Shown: positions 5,758 through 12,300 of the stretch, in pieces
Layout of the letters: each line of letters begins with the position of its first letter
How positions within the stretch are numbered: the stretch's first letter is position 1
Origin: JAEDES01 sp964470055
Lineage (GTDB): Bacteria; Bacillota_I; Bacilli_A; RF39; UBA660
Direction of reading: 5' to 3'
Assembly: GCA_964470055.1 (NCBI GenBank)
Contig: CAYXZZ010000037.1
Span: 1 to 14,339, forward strand
DNA length: 14,339 nt
Program-made: the position numbers and the translations under genes
The notes under the pieces: model-generated
Told to the model about the DNA's origin: nothing
Database searches by the model: none
The model's input: only the letters and a program-made list of their open reading frames with translations

Positions 5758-6724
5758 TGGTTCAACAATTGGTGTTACAGCGGTTTCAGCAGGAGTTGGA
5801 AGTAAATTAGAAGAGTTTAACTTATCAATAAAAAATATTGAGAATGCTAAGTTTAAAGTTGTTGAAACAGAAAGCGTTAGGGTAGATAATTTTGTTTCTA
5901 ATACTGGTGAAGATAGAGCAAAAGAGTTTGATAGCTTGATTACGAATGATCAAGTGGATATGATTATGTGTGCTGCTGGAGGAGACTTTGCTATTGAAAT
6001 GTTGCCTTTTGTAGATGAAAAGAATATTTTGAGTAATCCAAAATGGATAATGGGAGCGTCCGATCCAACGTCGTTATTATATTATGTAACGACAAAACTA
6101 GATATTGCGACAATTTATGGTCATAATGCGGGGAGTTTTGATGCAATTAATTTAGATAAATCAAATTTGATTTGTTTGGAGTATTTAAAAGGAAATATTA
6201 TGAGGCAAGAGAGTTATCCATTATATGAATTTGATAAGAGCAGTCGAACAATGAATGGATACTTATTAGATACTGCAGTAGTATATGAAAATATTAATGG
6301 AACAATGGATGTTACTGGACGAATTATTGGTGGATGCTTAGATGTACTTAAAGATATCATTGGAACTAAGTATGATGGAACGAAGGAGTTCTTGAAAAGG
6401 TATGGTGAGGATGGAATAATTTGGTATTTTGATAATTTTGCTTTGAGTAGTGATAATTTTTATAGGACATTACTTCAGTTTAGGGAAGCAGGATGGTTTG
6501 ATAATACTAAGGGTATTTTGGTAGGTAGAGTTATGTATCCGAGGGAAGAATTTGGGATGACTTATCAAGATGCATTAAGAAAAGTATTTGAAGGCGTTGA
6601 TATACCAATTGTATTTAATATGGATATTGGACATGTTGTTCCAAAGATGACAATTATTAATGGAGCAATTTGTCATGTAGTAAGTAGTAATGGTAAAGGA
6701 AGTATGGAATTTTTCCTAAAATAA
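5732..6724 (+). CDS. S66-family LD-carboxypeptidase-like (MccF/LdcA-type) protein
   Basis: 330 aa, full length for the S66 family, which cleaves L,D-bonds in murein tetrapeptides (LdcA) or acyl-sulfamoyl adenylates such as microcin C (MccF). Visible: AAGGDFAIEMLPFVD (81-95), the nucleophile elbow GASDPTSLLY (108-117) with S110, GGCLDVL (200-206), and DIGHVVPKMTIINGA (298-312) with the triad histidine H301. The region where the family usually has the catalytic Glu in an 'LE(D/T)' strand reads IIWYFDNFALSSDNFYRTLLQ here, with D234 at the aligned position, so the triad may be Ser-Asp-His or inactive. No signal peptide, so cytoplasmic. ATG lies inside the previous gene with GGAAAGAG upstream. Envelope turnover or immunity to a peptide antibiotic are both possible; I prefer neither. 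Confidence 0.85.
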   Translation: MKYPKWLTNGSTIGVTAVSAGVGSKLEEFNLSIKNIENAKFKVVETESVRVDNFVSNTGEDRAKEFDSLITNDQVDMIMCAAGGDFAIEMLPFVDEKNILSNPKWIMGASDPTSLLYYVTTKLDIATIYGHNAGSFDAINLDKSNLICLEYLKGNIMRQESYPLYEFDKSSRTMNGYLLDTAVVYENINGTMDVTGRIIGGCLDVLKDIIGTKYDGTKEFLKRYGEDGIIWYFDNFALSSDNFYRTLLQFREAGWFDNTKGILVGRVMYPREEFGMTYQDALRKVFEGVDIPIVFNMDIGHVVPKMTIINGAICHVVSSNGKGSMEFFLK

Positions 6725-6757
6725 TTAGGTAAATATCGGGAAAGAGAGGTATTTATA

Positions 6758-6988
6758 ATGGATGAAGAAGAGTTAGAAAGAACAGGAATGATTTCTAAGA
6801 TAATTAGTGATGAGGAAGTTACTATTGAGGAAAGATTGGAAGAAGTAGTAGATAGATTAGATTATAATGATTTCCCAATTTGGAAGAAAAATCATATTAA
6901 TGAATTGATTAGTCAGATTAAAGAGGCTAAAAGTGGTCAGATTAAAGAGAAAAAATTTGAAGAGTTAATGGGGCTTATGGAAGAATAG
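6758..6988 (+). CDS. Small acidic helical protein, unknown
   Basis: 76 aa, very acidic with periodic Glu, Lys and Leu (TIEERLEEVVDRLDYND, then HINELISQIKEAK). It is predicted to be alpha-helical and may form a coiled coil. No family recognised. It lies 33 bp after the LD-carboxypeptidase gene with its own good ribosome binding site (GAGAGG, 8 bp before ATG) and no promoter or terminator between, so it is probably the last gene of the 4936-6988 operon. A terminator begins at its stop. Confidence 0.7.
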   Translation: MDEEELERTGMISKIISDEEVTIEERLEEVVDRLDYNDFPIWKKNHINELISQIKEAKSGQIKEKKFEELMGLMEE

Positions 6989-7011
6989 AAGTATCTTTGG
7001 ATACTTTTTTT
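6988..7011 (+). terminator. Terminator of the 4936-6988 operon
   Basis: GAAGTATC pairs with GATACTTT around a TTTG loop, followed by T to 7011. Confidence 0.82.
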
Positions 7012-7065
7012 AATGTAAATTTTTGTAAAGTTGGTTACTTAAGATGAGGCTTGGAATTTAAAAAA

Positions 7066-7092
7066 ACTACTAATTGTAGTATAATTAGTAGT
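7066..7092. promoter_or_regulatory. Perfect 10-bp palindrome over the -10 box of the mscS-like gene
   Basis: ACTACTAATT (7066-7075) and AATTAGTAGT (7083-7092) are perfect complements 7 bp apart. The -10 box TATAAT (7080-7085) lies across the spacer and right arm, so a bound repressor would block RNA polymerase; alternatively the DNA arms form a leader hairpin. The -35 is weak (TTTAAA at 7057-7062). Confidence 0.6.
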
Positions 7093-7108
7093 CACTGGAG
7101 GGGATAGT

Positions 7109-7990
7109 ATGGATTTATTTAGAAAGTTATGTGAATATTTAAGTAAGATTACGGCGATAGATGAGTTGTATTTATATCTAGTTTTATCAACTAGTGTGGT
7201 ACTTATTGTGTTTTGGGGTGTAAAAAGAGTTGTATCTTTAATATTTAGGAAGTTTCTTAATGGAAGAAGAGAGTTTGTATTTAATCAAGTATTTAAAATC
7301 ATTTTGAATATTTTACAAGTATTAGTCTTGCTTTTTATATGGGATGATTATATTCAAAATTTAATGACTTTGATTAGTGTTGTTTCTGCGGCAATGACGA
7401 TTGCTTTGAGAGAATTGATTTTAAATTTCTTTTGTGGACTTTATATTCAAATGAAAAAGCCATTTAAAGTAGAGGATAGAATTGAGATTGATGGGATAAA
7501 GGGAGATGTAATGAGCATTTCTTCATTAGATTTTGAGATTTTGGAGGTATCAAATAAGGAAGAAAGAGGACAATCTACTGGAGTTGTAATTGCTTTTCCA
7601 AATTCTGTTGTTTTTTCAAAACCGGTTAAGAATATTACTAAAGGATTTAAATATGTTTGGGATGAGATTACAGTTAAGGTTAAGTTAGATTGTGATTTGA
7701 GTAGTAATAAACAGATGTTATATAAGATTGTTAATGAATTGGAAGTAGTTAAAAGTATTCCAAAGAAGATGAAAGAACAGATTAATAGTATTAATAATTC
7801 TAATAGGATTTATTTTAATCAGTATGATCCAATTATTTATACAAAGTTAGTTGATAATCATGTGGAACTAACAATTAGATATTTAATGCATCCAAAGAAG
7901 TCTAGATTTGTAGAAAGTGTTATTTGGAATAAGGTTTATTTGGCATATAAGGATGGAACGATTGATTTATTTACGGGAGCAGAGAGTTAA
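7109..7990 (+). CDS. Small-conductance mechanosensitive channel, MscS family
   Basis: 293 aa, near the usual MscS length. Three hydrophobic helices at about 20-36, 62-80 and 84-112; the last is the pore helix with small residues (SVVSAAMTIALRE). It is followed by the family motif GLYIQMKKPFKVEDRIEIDG (110-129) and the beta domain motif VIAFPNSVVFSKPVKNIT (160-177), then a cytoplasmic alpha/beta domain. The protein opens on membrane tension to release solutes during osmotic down-shock and forms heptamers in known members. The ATG has an excellent GGAGGGG 5 bp upstream, so translation should be strong. Transcription starts within or beside the palindrome at 7066-7092. Its 3' end overlaps the convergent glycosyltransferase gene by 20 bp. 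Confidence 0.92.
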   Translation: MDLFRKLCEYLSKITAIDELYLYLVLSTSVVLIVFWGVKRVVSLIFRKFLNGRREFVFNQVFKIILNILQVLVLLFIWDDYIQNLMTLISVVSAAMTIALRELILNFFCGLYIQMKKPFKVEDRIEIDGIKGDVMSISSLDFEILEVSNKEERGQSTGVVIAFPNSVVFSKPVKNITKGFKYVWDEITVKVKLDCDLSSNKQMLYKIVNELEVVKSIPKKMKEQINSINNSNRIYFNQYDPIIYTKLVDNHVELTIRYLMHPKKSRFVESVIWNKVYLAYKDGTIDLFTGAES

Positions 7991-9062
7991 GTTGCTCCTG
8001 CTTTTTGTATATTGTTTGGTTGTTTAGAAGTCTTGAATTAGTAGGATCCATTTCTATGGCTAAGTCATTAAAATAGATGGCGTAACTTAATTTTCCTAAG
8101 TAATAACAAGATACAGATAGAATATCGTAAATTGTGTTATCCCAACTGAATGTTTCATTAATGTATGTTTTTTCGTGAGTACGAATTTGAAGGGCTTTTA
8201 GACAGTATTTTTCAGCATCGGTGTAATTTTTTTGTTCGAATTCAAGGATTGCACGTTCAACGAAAGGATCACGAAGATGTGGTGCTTCTTTCATGGCTTT
8301 ATCTAAATAATGTCTTGCTTCAGCATAGTTTTCTAGATTTTTGTAGCAACGACTGATGAATCGCATCGATGCAGCACGCTCGTCTTTCCAAGTGGCTTTT
8401 TTTAAGTCAAGATGACGTTTTAAGGTTGTGATTGCCTCATCCCATTTTCCATAGTACATATATTCTCTTCCTAGATAGTGCATGTTTCGATCATCTTCTG
8501 GATCTTCTTCAACAGATAGTTCTAAGAGAGGAAGGTAGGAACTACGTGATTTAGTGGAATCGGGATAGTGGTTTAATGTAATGTTGCTTAAGGTAATGAT
8601 ATTTTCAATTTCACCAGTAAAGTCTAGAACTTCGTGAACAGGATGGGTCCATTTATAGTTATTTCTGGTATGAATTTTTTCAATGTAGAAGTTTACTCTT
8701 GGATTGTTGTTTTCATCGAGTAACCAGTTGTAGTTGTATCTAGCACGAGTTGTATTTTTGGTCCATTGTTCTTCAAGTTTTTTTCTCCAACCGGGTTCAA
8801 ATATTTCGTCTAGATCAGTACAAACACAGATGTCAGCATCTAAAGGGACTAAGTTTAAAGATTCATTTCTGGCAACGTCAAATCGCCATGGGGAAATGAT
8901 TTTTTGTTCGACTTTAACGCCAAGACTTTCAAGTAATTCTTTTGTATTGTCAGTTGAGCCGGTATCTAGACAGTAGATTTCATCGGCTTCTTTCATAGAT
9001 TCTACCCATCTTTTGACATGGGCTTCTTCATTTTTAGAAATTGCATAAACACATATTTTCAT
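7971..9062 (-). CDS. Family 2 glycosyltransferase with C-terminal TPR repeats
   Basis: 363 aa. Residues 1-150 form a GT-A fold domain: MKICVYAISKNEEAHVKRWV at the start, the nucleotide-sugar motif LDTGSTDNT (32-40) and the metal-binding TDLDE (82-86). From about 190 onward there are four TPR-like helix pairs (MHYLGREYMYYGKWDEAITTL at 194-214, then 235-265, 268-297 and 315-345). GT2-TPR proteins of this form are common in Firmicutes and often lie next to collagen-like or exosporium-type surface proteins, as here; glycosylation of threonines in their G-x-T repeats is a reasonable inference. The start has AGGAG 8-9 bp upstream on the minus strand. The sugar donor cannot be told. It does not carry a signal peptide, so it acts in the cytoplasm. 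Confidence 0.9.
   Translation of the reverse strand: MKICVYAISKNEEAHVKRWVESMKEADEIYCLDTGSTDNTKELLESLGVKVEQKIISPWRFDVARNESLNLVPLDADICVCTDLDEIFEPGWRKKLEEQWTKNTTRARYNYNWLLDENNNPRVNFYIEKIHTRNNYKWTHPVHEVLDFTGEIENIITLSNITLNHYPDSTKSRSSYLPLLELSVEEDPEDDRNMHYLGREYMYYGKWDEAITTLKRHLDLKKATWKDERAASMRFISRCYKNLENYAEARHYLDKAMKEAPHLRDPFVERAILEFEQKNYTDAEKYCLKALQIRTHEKTYINETFSWDNTIYDILSVSCYYLGKLSYAIYFNDLAIEMDPTNSRLLNNQTIYKKQEQLNSLLP
7974..8006 (+). terminator. Terminator of the mscS-like gene, inside the convergent gene
   Basis: GGAGCA (7976-7981) pairs with TGCTCC (7993-7998), extendable by a C-G and a G-T pair, with CTTTTT after it. The stop codon TAA is in the loop. On the minus strand there is no T run, so it serves only the plus-strand gene while also coding the C-terminus of the glycosyltransferase. 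Confidence 0.75.
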
Positions 9063-9083
9063 AGTTTAGGCTCCTTTTATGTA

Positions 9084-9113
9084 AGTATATGGTTTTTAAA
9101 TGGAGAATATGAA
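9084..9113 (-). promoter_or_regulatory. Candidate promoter of the glycosyltransferase gene
   Basis: On the minus strand TTCATA (9113-9108) and TATACT (9089-9084) are 18 bp apart, just after the terminator of the upstream collagen-like pseudogene, so the glycosyltransferase can be transcribed on its own. Confidence 0.4.
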
Positions 9114-9138
9114 AAAGACACGTAATAATTTACGTGTC
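9112..9138 (-). terminator. Terminator of the collagen-like pseudogene (minus strand)
   Basis: Perfect 9-bp stem, GACACGTAA (9117-9125) with TTACGTGTC (9130-9138), followed on the minus strand by TTTTT. It lies 16 bp after the stop of the pseudogene. Confidence 0.88.
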
Positions 9139-9153
9139 AATTGAAATTAGCTT

Positions 9154-9695
9154 TTAGATTGTTGTTAATGAGATATCATCAATATCTAACGATTGATTTC
9201 CTTGGGCAGGAACTGCAATTTTTATTGTGATTCCAGTTGTGTCTATAGGAGATGTGGTTGTAACTAATTTGTAGTGAGCAAAAATTTTGTTATTGTTAAC
9301 AATGTCTTGTTCACGAACTGTTATTGTTCCACCACTTACTGGTCCATTAGGTGTTTGGAATGTAACGGTTGCTGTCATACCAACTTGACTTCCTTCACCT
9401 TTATCAAAGAATGATAGTAACATCCACCTTCAAGAACTGGAATCGTTTGTTCGATTGCTGCTCCATCAAAAAGGCTTACAGAATAGTTTCTAGAATGTAC
9501 TCGGCCTTGAACACTTATTGATTGAATTTTATTTGGATTAATGAGTGCTCAGTTTGCTGGCTTGTCATCACTTAGGTATTCCATAGTTCCATTTGTAACT
9601 AATTGACCTGTTGATTGATAATGACATTCACATGTGCCGGTAGGCCCAGTAGGTCCTGTTGCCCCTGTTAAACCAGTGGCTCCAGTTGTTAAAGG
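9154..9695 (-). pseudogene. Collagen-like surface protein, 5'-truncated with TGA and frameshift
   Basis: Read on the minus strand from 9695, the frame gives Gly-x-Thr/Pro triplets (TGATGLTGATGPTGPTG), then CECHYQSTGQLVTNGTMEY and LSDDKPAN, where a Trp is expected but the codon is TGA (9551-9549). The frame continues ALINPNKIQSISVQG... to VLEGGCYY and then shifts near 9409-9431; the remaining 89 codons (LLSFFDKGEGSQVGM to the TAA at 9154) are intact in another frame. The joined product would be a short collagen-like stalk plus a jelly-roll-like C-terminal domain. There is an in-frame TAA at 9698-9696 and no start or ribosome binding site, so the 5' part is lost. Only an 89-codon ATG-started frame (9423-9154) stays open, without a proper start context. 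Confidence 0.8.
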
Positions 9696-9745
9696 TTATT
9701 AGTGACACTTTTATTTTTATATTTATTCCATTATTAACTGTGTAG

Positions 9746-10351
9746 TTATTGAATTTGCGTAATAACAAGGTGTGCAGAGACCGGCTCAGTACCACCTGCT
9801 GTTGATGTAATAGTAAGTGCGGATGCATTATCGGCTGGATTTCTCACTGTTAAAACAGAATTAGTTGCAGTTGTTGTAACAATAGCCATACCAATAATTT
9901 GACTAGTTCCAGTTGCTCTACCTACAACTGTATAGTCTAGGTCATCACCATTTAATGTTAATACTAATTGACCTGCCTCGGTTACACTTACTTGAAATAA
10001 AACTTGGTAAGTTCCTATTAATCCTAGATTAAATGTGCTTGCCCCAGTTCTAGAAATATCTGTTCCACTATTTGGTCCATCTTGTGGGAAACTAACATCT
10101 GTTCCAGGCGCAACGGTTGCTGCATTATCAGGTGGCATTAATGCATAAAAATCTGCATAATTCAATACTCCACCCGCTGCTCCAGTAGGCCCTGTTGCAC
10201 CAGTTGCCCCCTGCGGTATAGTAAACTCAAAGATTGCTGCTTCAGCAGTACCTGTGTTAACAACTGTAGCATCTGTTCCAGCGTCACCTGTAGTTGTAGT
10301 TCCAATTTCTATTGTAGCTGCATCACCTGCAGGTCCGGTTGACCCATACAT
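9746..10351 (-). pseudogene. Collagen-like protein with BclA-type C-terminal domain, 5' end missing
   Basis: 201 codons from an internal ATG. Short Gly-x-Y stretches (GSTGPAGDA at 3-11, GATGATGPTGAAGG at 48-61) flank a linker (AATIEIGTTTTGDAGTDATV) that is typical of Firmicutes collagen-like surface or exosporium proteins; residues about 62-201 form a BclA/C1q-like beta domain (IGTYQVLFQVSVTEAGQLVL, ending VSAHLVITQIQ). The ATG at 10351 has no ribosome binding site or promoter, and the frame stays open upstream for about 30 codons of unrelated sequence up to a TAG near 10440. The protein begins in the middle of a collagen stalk. I infer that the original 5' half was separated by the insertion that begins near 10352. 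The C-terminal domain itself shows no damage. Confidence 0.75.
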
Positions 10352-10489
10352 AAGTGTATAAAATAGACAAACCCAATCAATAAAAGGGAATGAGACACGT
10401 TCAAGATATACAATTTTTGGTACAAAAAGTCAAAAGGAGCTACGTTTTTGATGAAATTAGCACAAAATTAGCCATTTTTTGAGGCTATT
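10352..10489. other. Junction region between collagen-like gene and right-hand island
   Basis: No gene is supported here. Base composition switches from the collagen-like coding pattern to AT-rich sequence at about 10352. A possible attachment-site end would lie within about 10345-10400, but the partner end is outside the window. An AAAGGAG sequence (10433-10439) precedes a five-codon ATG frame at 10451 that is too short to call. Confidence 0.4.
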
Positions 10490-10587
10490 GACACCAAACA
10501 AAAAGCGAACACGAAAACAAGTAAAAATCAAGCAAACTATCTATTAAGTTTTTTCATAGTTTGGTATGATTTAGTTGTTTCCGGAAC
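10490..10587 (+). repeat. Duplicated promoter module, copy A
   Basis: Three blocks are shared with copy B at 11038-11134: GACACCAAACAAAAAG.. (10490-10512, 22 of 23 identical), TATCTATTAAGTT (10538-10550) and GATTTAGTTGTTTCCGGAAC (10568-10587). Block 1 to block 3 start distance is 78 bp in both copies. Just before block 3 lies an extended -10 (TGG TATGAT, 10562-10570), so the TTCCGGAA palindrome (10579-10586) would sit at the transcription start. Upstream of the recombinase-domain gene. Confidence 0.75.
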
Positions 10588-10621
10588 GAAAAGAAAATAA
10601 TTTTAGAAATGGAGTAAAAAA

Positions 10622-10987
10622 ATGAGAATTAATTTAGATGTTTTTGAGAGTATTTATACTTATGATGATTTAAAAGATACATTAGATTTGAAAAGAATAG
10701 CAATTTATACAAGAAATGATGAAAGAGACTTACAAGAAATGGTATGTAAAGACTTTTTAGAAGATAACCCTTGTACTTTTAGCACTATCAACATATATAA
10801 AGATAAGAGAACAGGTACAAGTATGCAGTCAAAAACTATGGAGCATTTAATACAAGATATAAACAACAAAAAAATTGATACTATTATATGCTTAAGTATT
10901 GATAGATTAACAAGGAACGTGTTTGACCTAACTTATCTTTTAACACTTTTTTCACAAAATAATGTAAGACTTTTATCACTTCATTAG
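10622..10987 (+). CDS. Serine-recombinase N-terminal domain protein without catalytic serine
   Basis: 121 aa. After a 24-residue lead, residues 25-121 match the resolvase/invertase N-terminal fold: RIAIYTRNDERDLQ (25-38), YKDKRTGTS (59-67) and TIICLSIDRLTRNVFDL (87-103) with the conserved DRLTRN arginines. In active family members the first motif is Y-x-R-x-S; here it is Y29-T-R31-N-D33, so the nucleophilic serine is replaced by Asp. The protein ends at VRLLSLH, before the long helix E and with no DNA-binding domain. It should be catalytically dead and may instead bind a recombinase or act as a regulator (inference). ATG has GGAG 7 bp upstream. The gene stands between two copies of the promoter module and has its own terminator. 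Confidence 0.78.
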   Translation: MRINLDVFESIYTYDDLKDTLDLKRIAIYTRNDERDLQEMVCKDFLEDNPCTFSTINIYKDKRTGTSMQSKTMEHLIQDINNKKIDTIICLSIDRLTRNVFDLTYLLTLFSQNNVRLLSLH

Positions 10988-11000
10988 TTATAAGTACTTA

Positions 11001-11028
11001 TAGAGTGTTTTATCACTCTATTTTTTTT
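11001..11028 (+). terminator. Terminator of the recombinase-domain gene
   Basis: TAGAGTG (11001-11007) pairs with CACTCTA (11014-11020) around a 6-nt loop, followed by eight T. Confidence 0.9.
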
Positions 11029-11037
11029 GTTATTTAA

Positions 11038-11134
11038 GACACCAAACAAAAAACGAACACCAACAATGCAAAAAATGTGTTATAATATCTATCAATTAAG
11101 TTCTTTATTTGTTAAGATTTAGTTGTTCCGGAAC
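11038..11134 (+). repeat. Duplicated promoter module, copy B
   Basis: Second copy of the module at 10490-10587. Block 1 is 11038-11060, block 2 TATCTATCAATTAAGTT (11086-11102, 4 bp longer than in A), block 3 GATTTAGTTGTTCCGGAAC (11116-11134, 1 bp shorter). The palindrome here is a perfect GTTCCGGAAC (11125-11134). Extended -10 candidates are TGT TAAGAT (11110-11118), matching copy A, and a second TGT-type with TATAAT (11078-11086) only in this copy. Confidence 0.75.
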
Positions 11135-11163
11135 ATATACAACGTACGAAAGGAGTTAAAACT

Positions 11164-11628
11164 ATGTTAATATATGGTTATAGAGGTAAGAAGTGTCCTA
11201 CTTCTACCAACTTTTACACAAGCCCAAAAAATGTGATGGCACTTTATAATTATAATCAAGATTTATTCAATAGATGTGGTAATCAAGAATTATTTTTAAA
11301 ACACGTTTATCTATCTTACTCTACATTAGAAAGATTTAATAGTTCTTTAGTAAATACTTACGAAGTAAATGATAGTTATATAACAAGTATTGAGTTCGTG
11401 AAAAACTATTTAGAAGAAAATCAAGATATAGTGAATAGTATTGATAGTAAGTGTAGAAGTATCTACGACCATTTAAAAGTATGGTACAAAAGACTTGTTA
11501 ATAACCCAAACTCTTTAGATGATATTAAATGGGAAGTTGCAAGAAGTATGAAATATTATGCAAAGCAAGGTATTTTTACTATATCAAGTATTAACTTAAA
11601 ACGAAATTGGCAAGATTTTGTTGATTAA
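11164..11628 (+). CDS. Unknown protein of the right-hand island
   Basis: 154 aa, no family recognised. The N-terminus is LIYGYRGKKCPTSTNFYTSP; the rest is rich in Tyr, Asn and Leu and looks alpha-helical (IEFVKNYLEENQDIVNSI, then SIYDHLKVWYKRLV and KWEVARSMKYYAKQG). No transmembrane helix and no signal peptide. ATG has AAAGGAG 8 bp upstream, and the promoter is copy B of the duplicated module, so this gene is probably controlled together with the recombinase-domain gene at 10622. The next gene follows after a 60-bp hairpin-bearing gap without a terminator T run, suggesting co-transcription. Confidence 0.7.
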   Translation: MLIYGYRGKKCPTSTNFYTSPKNVMALYNYNQDLFNRCGNQELFLKHVYLSYSTLERFNSSLVNTYEVNDSYITSIEFVKNYLEENQDIVNSIDSKCRSIYDHLKVWYKRLVNNPNSLDDIKWEVARSMKYYAKQGIFTISSINLKRNWQDFVD

Positions 11629-11637
11629 CTCTTTTTG

Positions 11638-11678
11638 TTCGTACTGATTAGATTATTTTTTCAAAGCATTAGTACGAA
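11638..11678 (+). promoter_or_regulatory. Hairpin overlapping the ribosome binding site of the next gene
   Basis: TTCGTACT (11638-11645) and AGTACGAA (11671-11678) are perfect complements with a 25-nt T-rich loop. The 3' arm runs into AAAGGAG (11677-11683) of the gene starting at 11689, so folding may modulate initiation or protect the mRNA end. Confidence 0.45.
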
Positions 11679-11688
11679 AGGAGTAATT

Positions 11689-12063
11689 ATGAATAACGAA
11701 GAACAAAAAAACAAAGATAAACCAAAAGAAAAAAAGATTTATTTGTCTGATAACAAAAATGATGACAAACAAAAAAAGTCGGTTGATTATATGAAGAAAA
11801 TGATAGTTAAGAGTGCATTGTTTACTTATACCGGAGAGAGATTAAGTGGCATTGAATACGACTTGTTTTATAGATATTTAGAAAGTAGAACAAAGCCAAA
11901 CAAATCTCCTAACTCTTTTAATCTTCGTATTGAAAGAATATACAATGCTGTTGTAAGTTTATATAGTGATTTCATACAAGATTATGGGGACATCTTAACT
12001 ACTACTAAATCAATGATGAACCAAACACAAACAAAAAATGTAGCAACTACTAACAAAAGTTAA
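11689..12063 (+). CDS. Unknown lysine-rich protein of the right-hand island
   Basis: 124 aa from ATG 11689, chosen over upstream starts because AAAGGAG lies 5 bp before it and the hairpin at 11638-11678 occupies the upstream part of the frame. The first 45 residues are highly charged and probably disordered (MNNEEQKNKDKPKEKK), followed by a more ordered region ALFTYTGERLSGIEYDLFYRYLE and a helical IYNAVVSLYSDFIQDYGDIL; the C-terminus is Thr/Asn-rich. No family recognised. It may be a partner of the 11164 product. It is followed by an interval rich in hairpins. Confidence 0.7.
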   Translation: MNNEEQKNKDKPKEKKIYLSDNKNDDKQKKSVDYMKKMIVKSALFTYTGERLSGIEYDLFYRYLESRTKPNKSPNSFNLRIERIYNAVVSLYSDFIQDYGDILTTTKSMMNQTQTKNVATTNKS

Positions 12064-12086
12064 TTGCTACACAATAAATAAAGTAC

Positions 12087-12117
12087 TTGTTTTATGGTAC
12101 TCCTATACCCAAAACAA
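12087..12117 (+). other. Hairpin after the 11689 gene
   Basis: TTGTTTT (12087-12093) with AAAACAA (12111-12117) and inner GGTA (12096-12099) with TACC (12106-12109), separated by a small internal loop. No T run follows, so it is a possible processing or attenuating structure rather than a simple terminator. Confidence 0.4.
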
Positions 12118-12169
12118 ACTAAAAGAAAGGTCGTGGCAAATAATATTTTAAGGAATAATTTTATATAAT

Positions 12170-12202
12170 GATAGCCCAAAAATCGTGGCTATCTCTTTTT
12201 TT
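12170..12202 (+). terminator. Terminator of the 11164-12063 transcript
   Basis: GATAGCC (12170-12176) pairs with GGCTATC (12187-12193) around a 10-nt loop, followed by TCTTTTTTT. A TATAAT lies directly upstream (12164-12169), which may be chance or the promoter of a very short RNA. Confidence 0.85.
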
Positions 12203-12229
12203 GATATAAGCATTTATTTTGATTTTAAG

Positions 12230-12300
12230 GCTTGTTTTCTTTACGTGGTATATTGTATCAAACTTCGTTATATCGGCTTTCTATGGTGGCTAAAACAAGC
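12230..12300. other. Possible structured RNA: 9-bp stem enclosing 53 nt
   Basis: GCTTGTTTT (12230-12238) and AAAACAAGC (12292-12300) are perfect complements. The enclosed 53 nt carry no open frame of note. On the minus strand this would be the 3' region of the XRE gene mRNA; on the plus strand it follows a strong terminator, so the minus strand is the likelier transcript. Confidence 0.35.

Noticed and set aside
8165..8976. Plus-strand open frames inside the glycosyltransferase gene
   Set aside because: Shadow frames of a strongly supported GT2-TPR gene; no family resemblance.
9600..9700. Tandem DNA repeat in the collagen-like region
   Set aside because: The repetition comes from Gly-x-Thr codons, not from a precise DNA repeat unit.
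9628..9828. 66-codon minus-strand frame between the two collagen-like genes
   Set aside because: It reads in the wrong frame across the end of one collagen-like gene and the start of the other; the collagen triplets are in a different frame.
12168..12209. 13-codon ATG frame with AAGGA upstream, over the terminator at 12170
   Set aside because: The frame is simply the terminator hairpin read as codons; too short to support.
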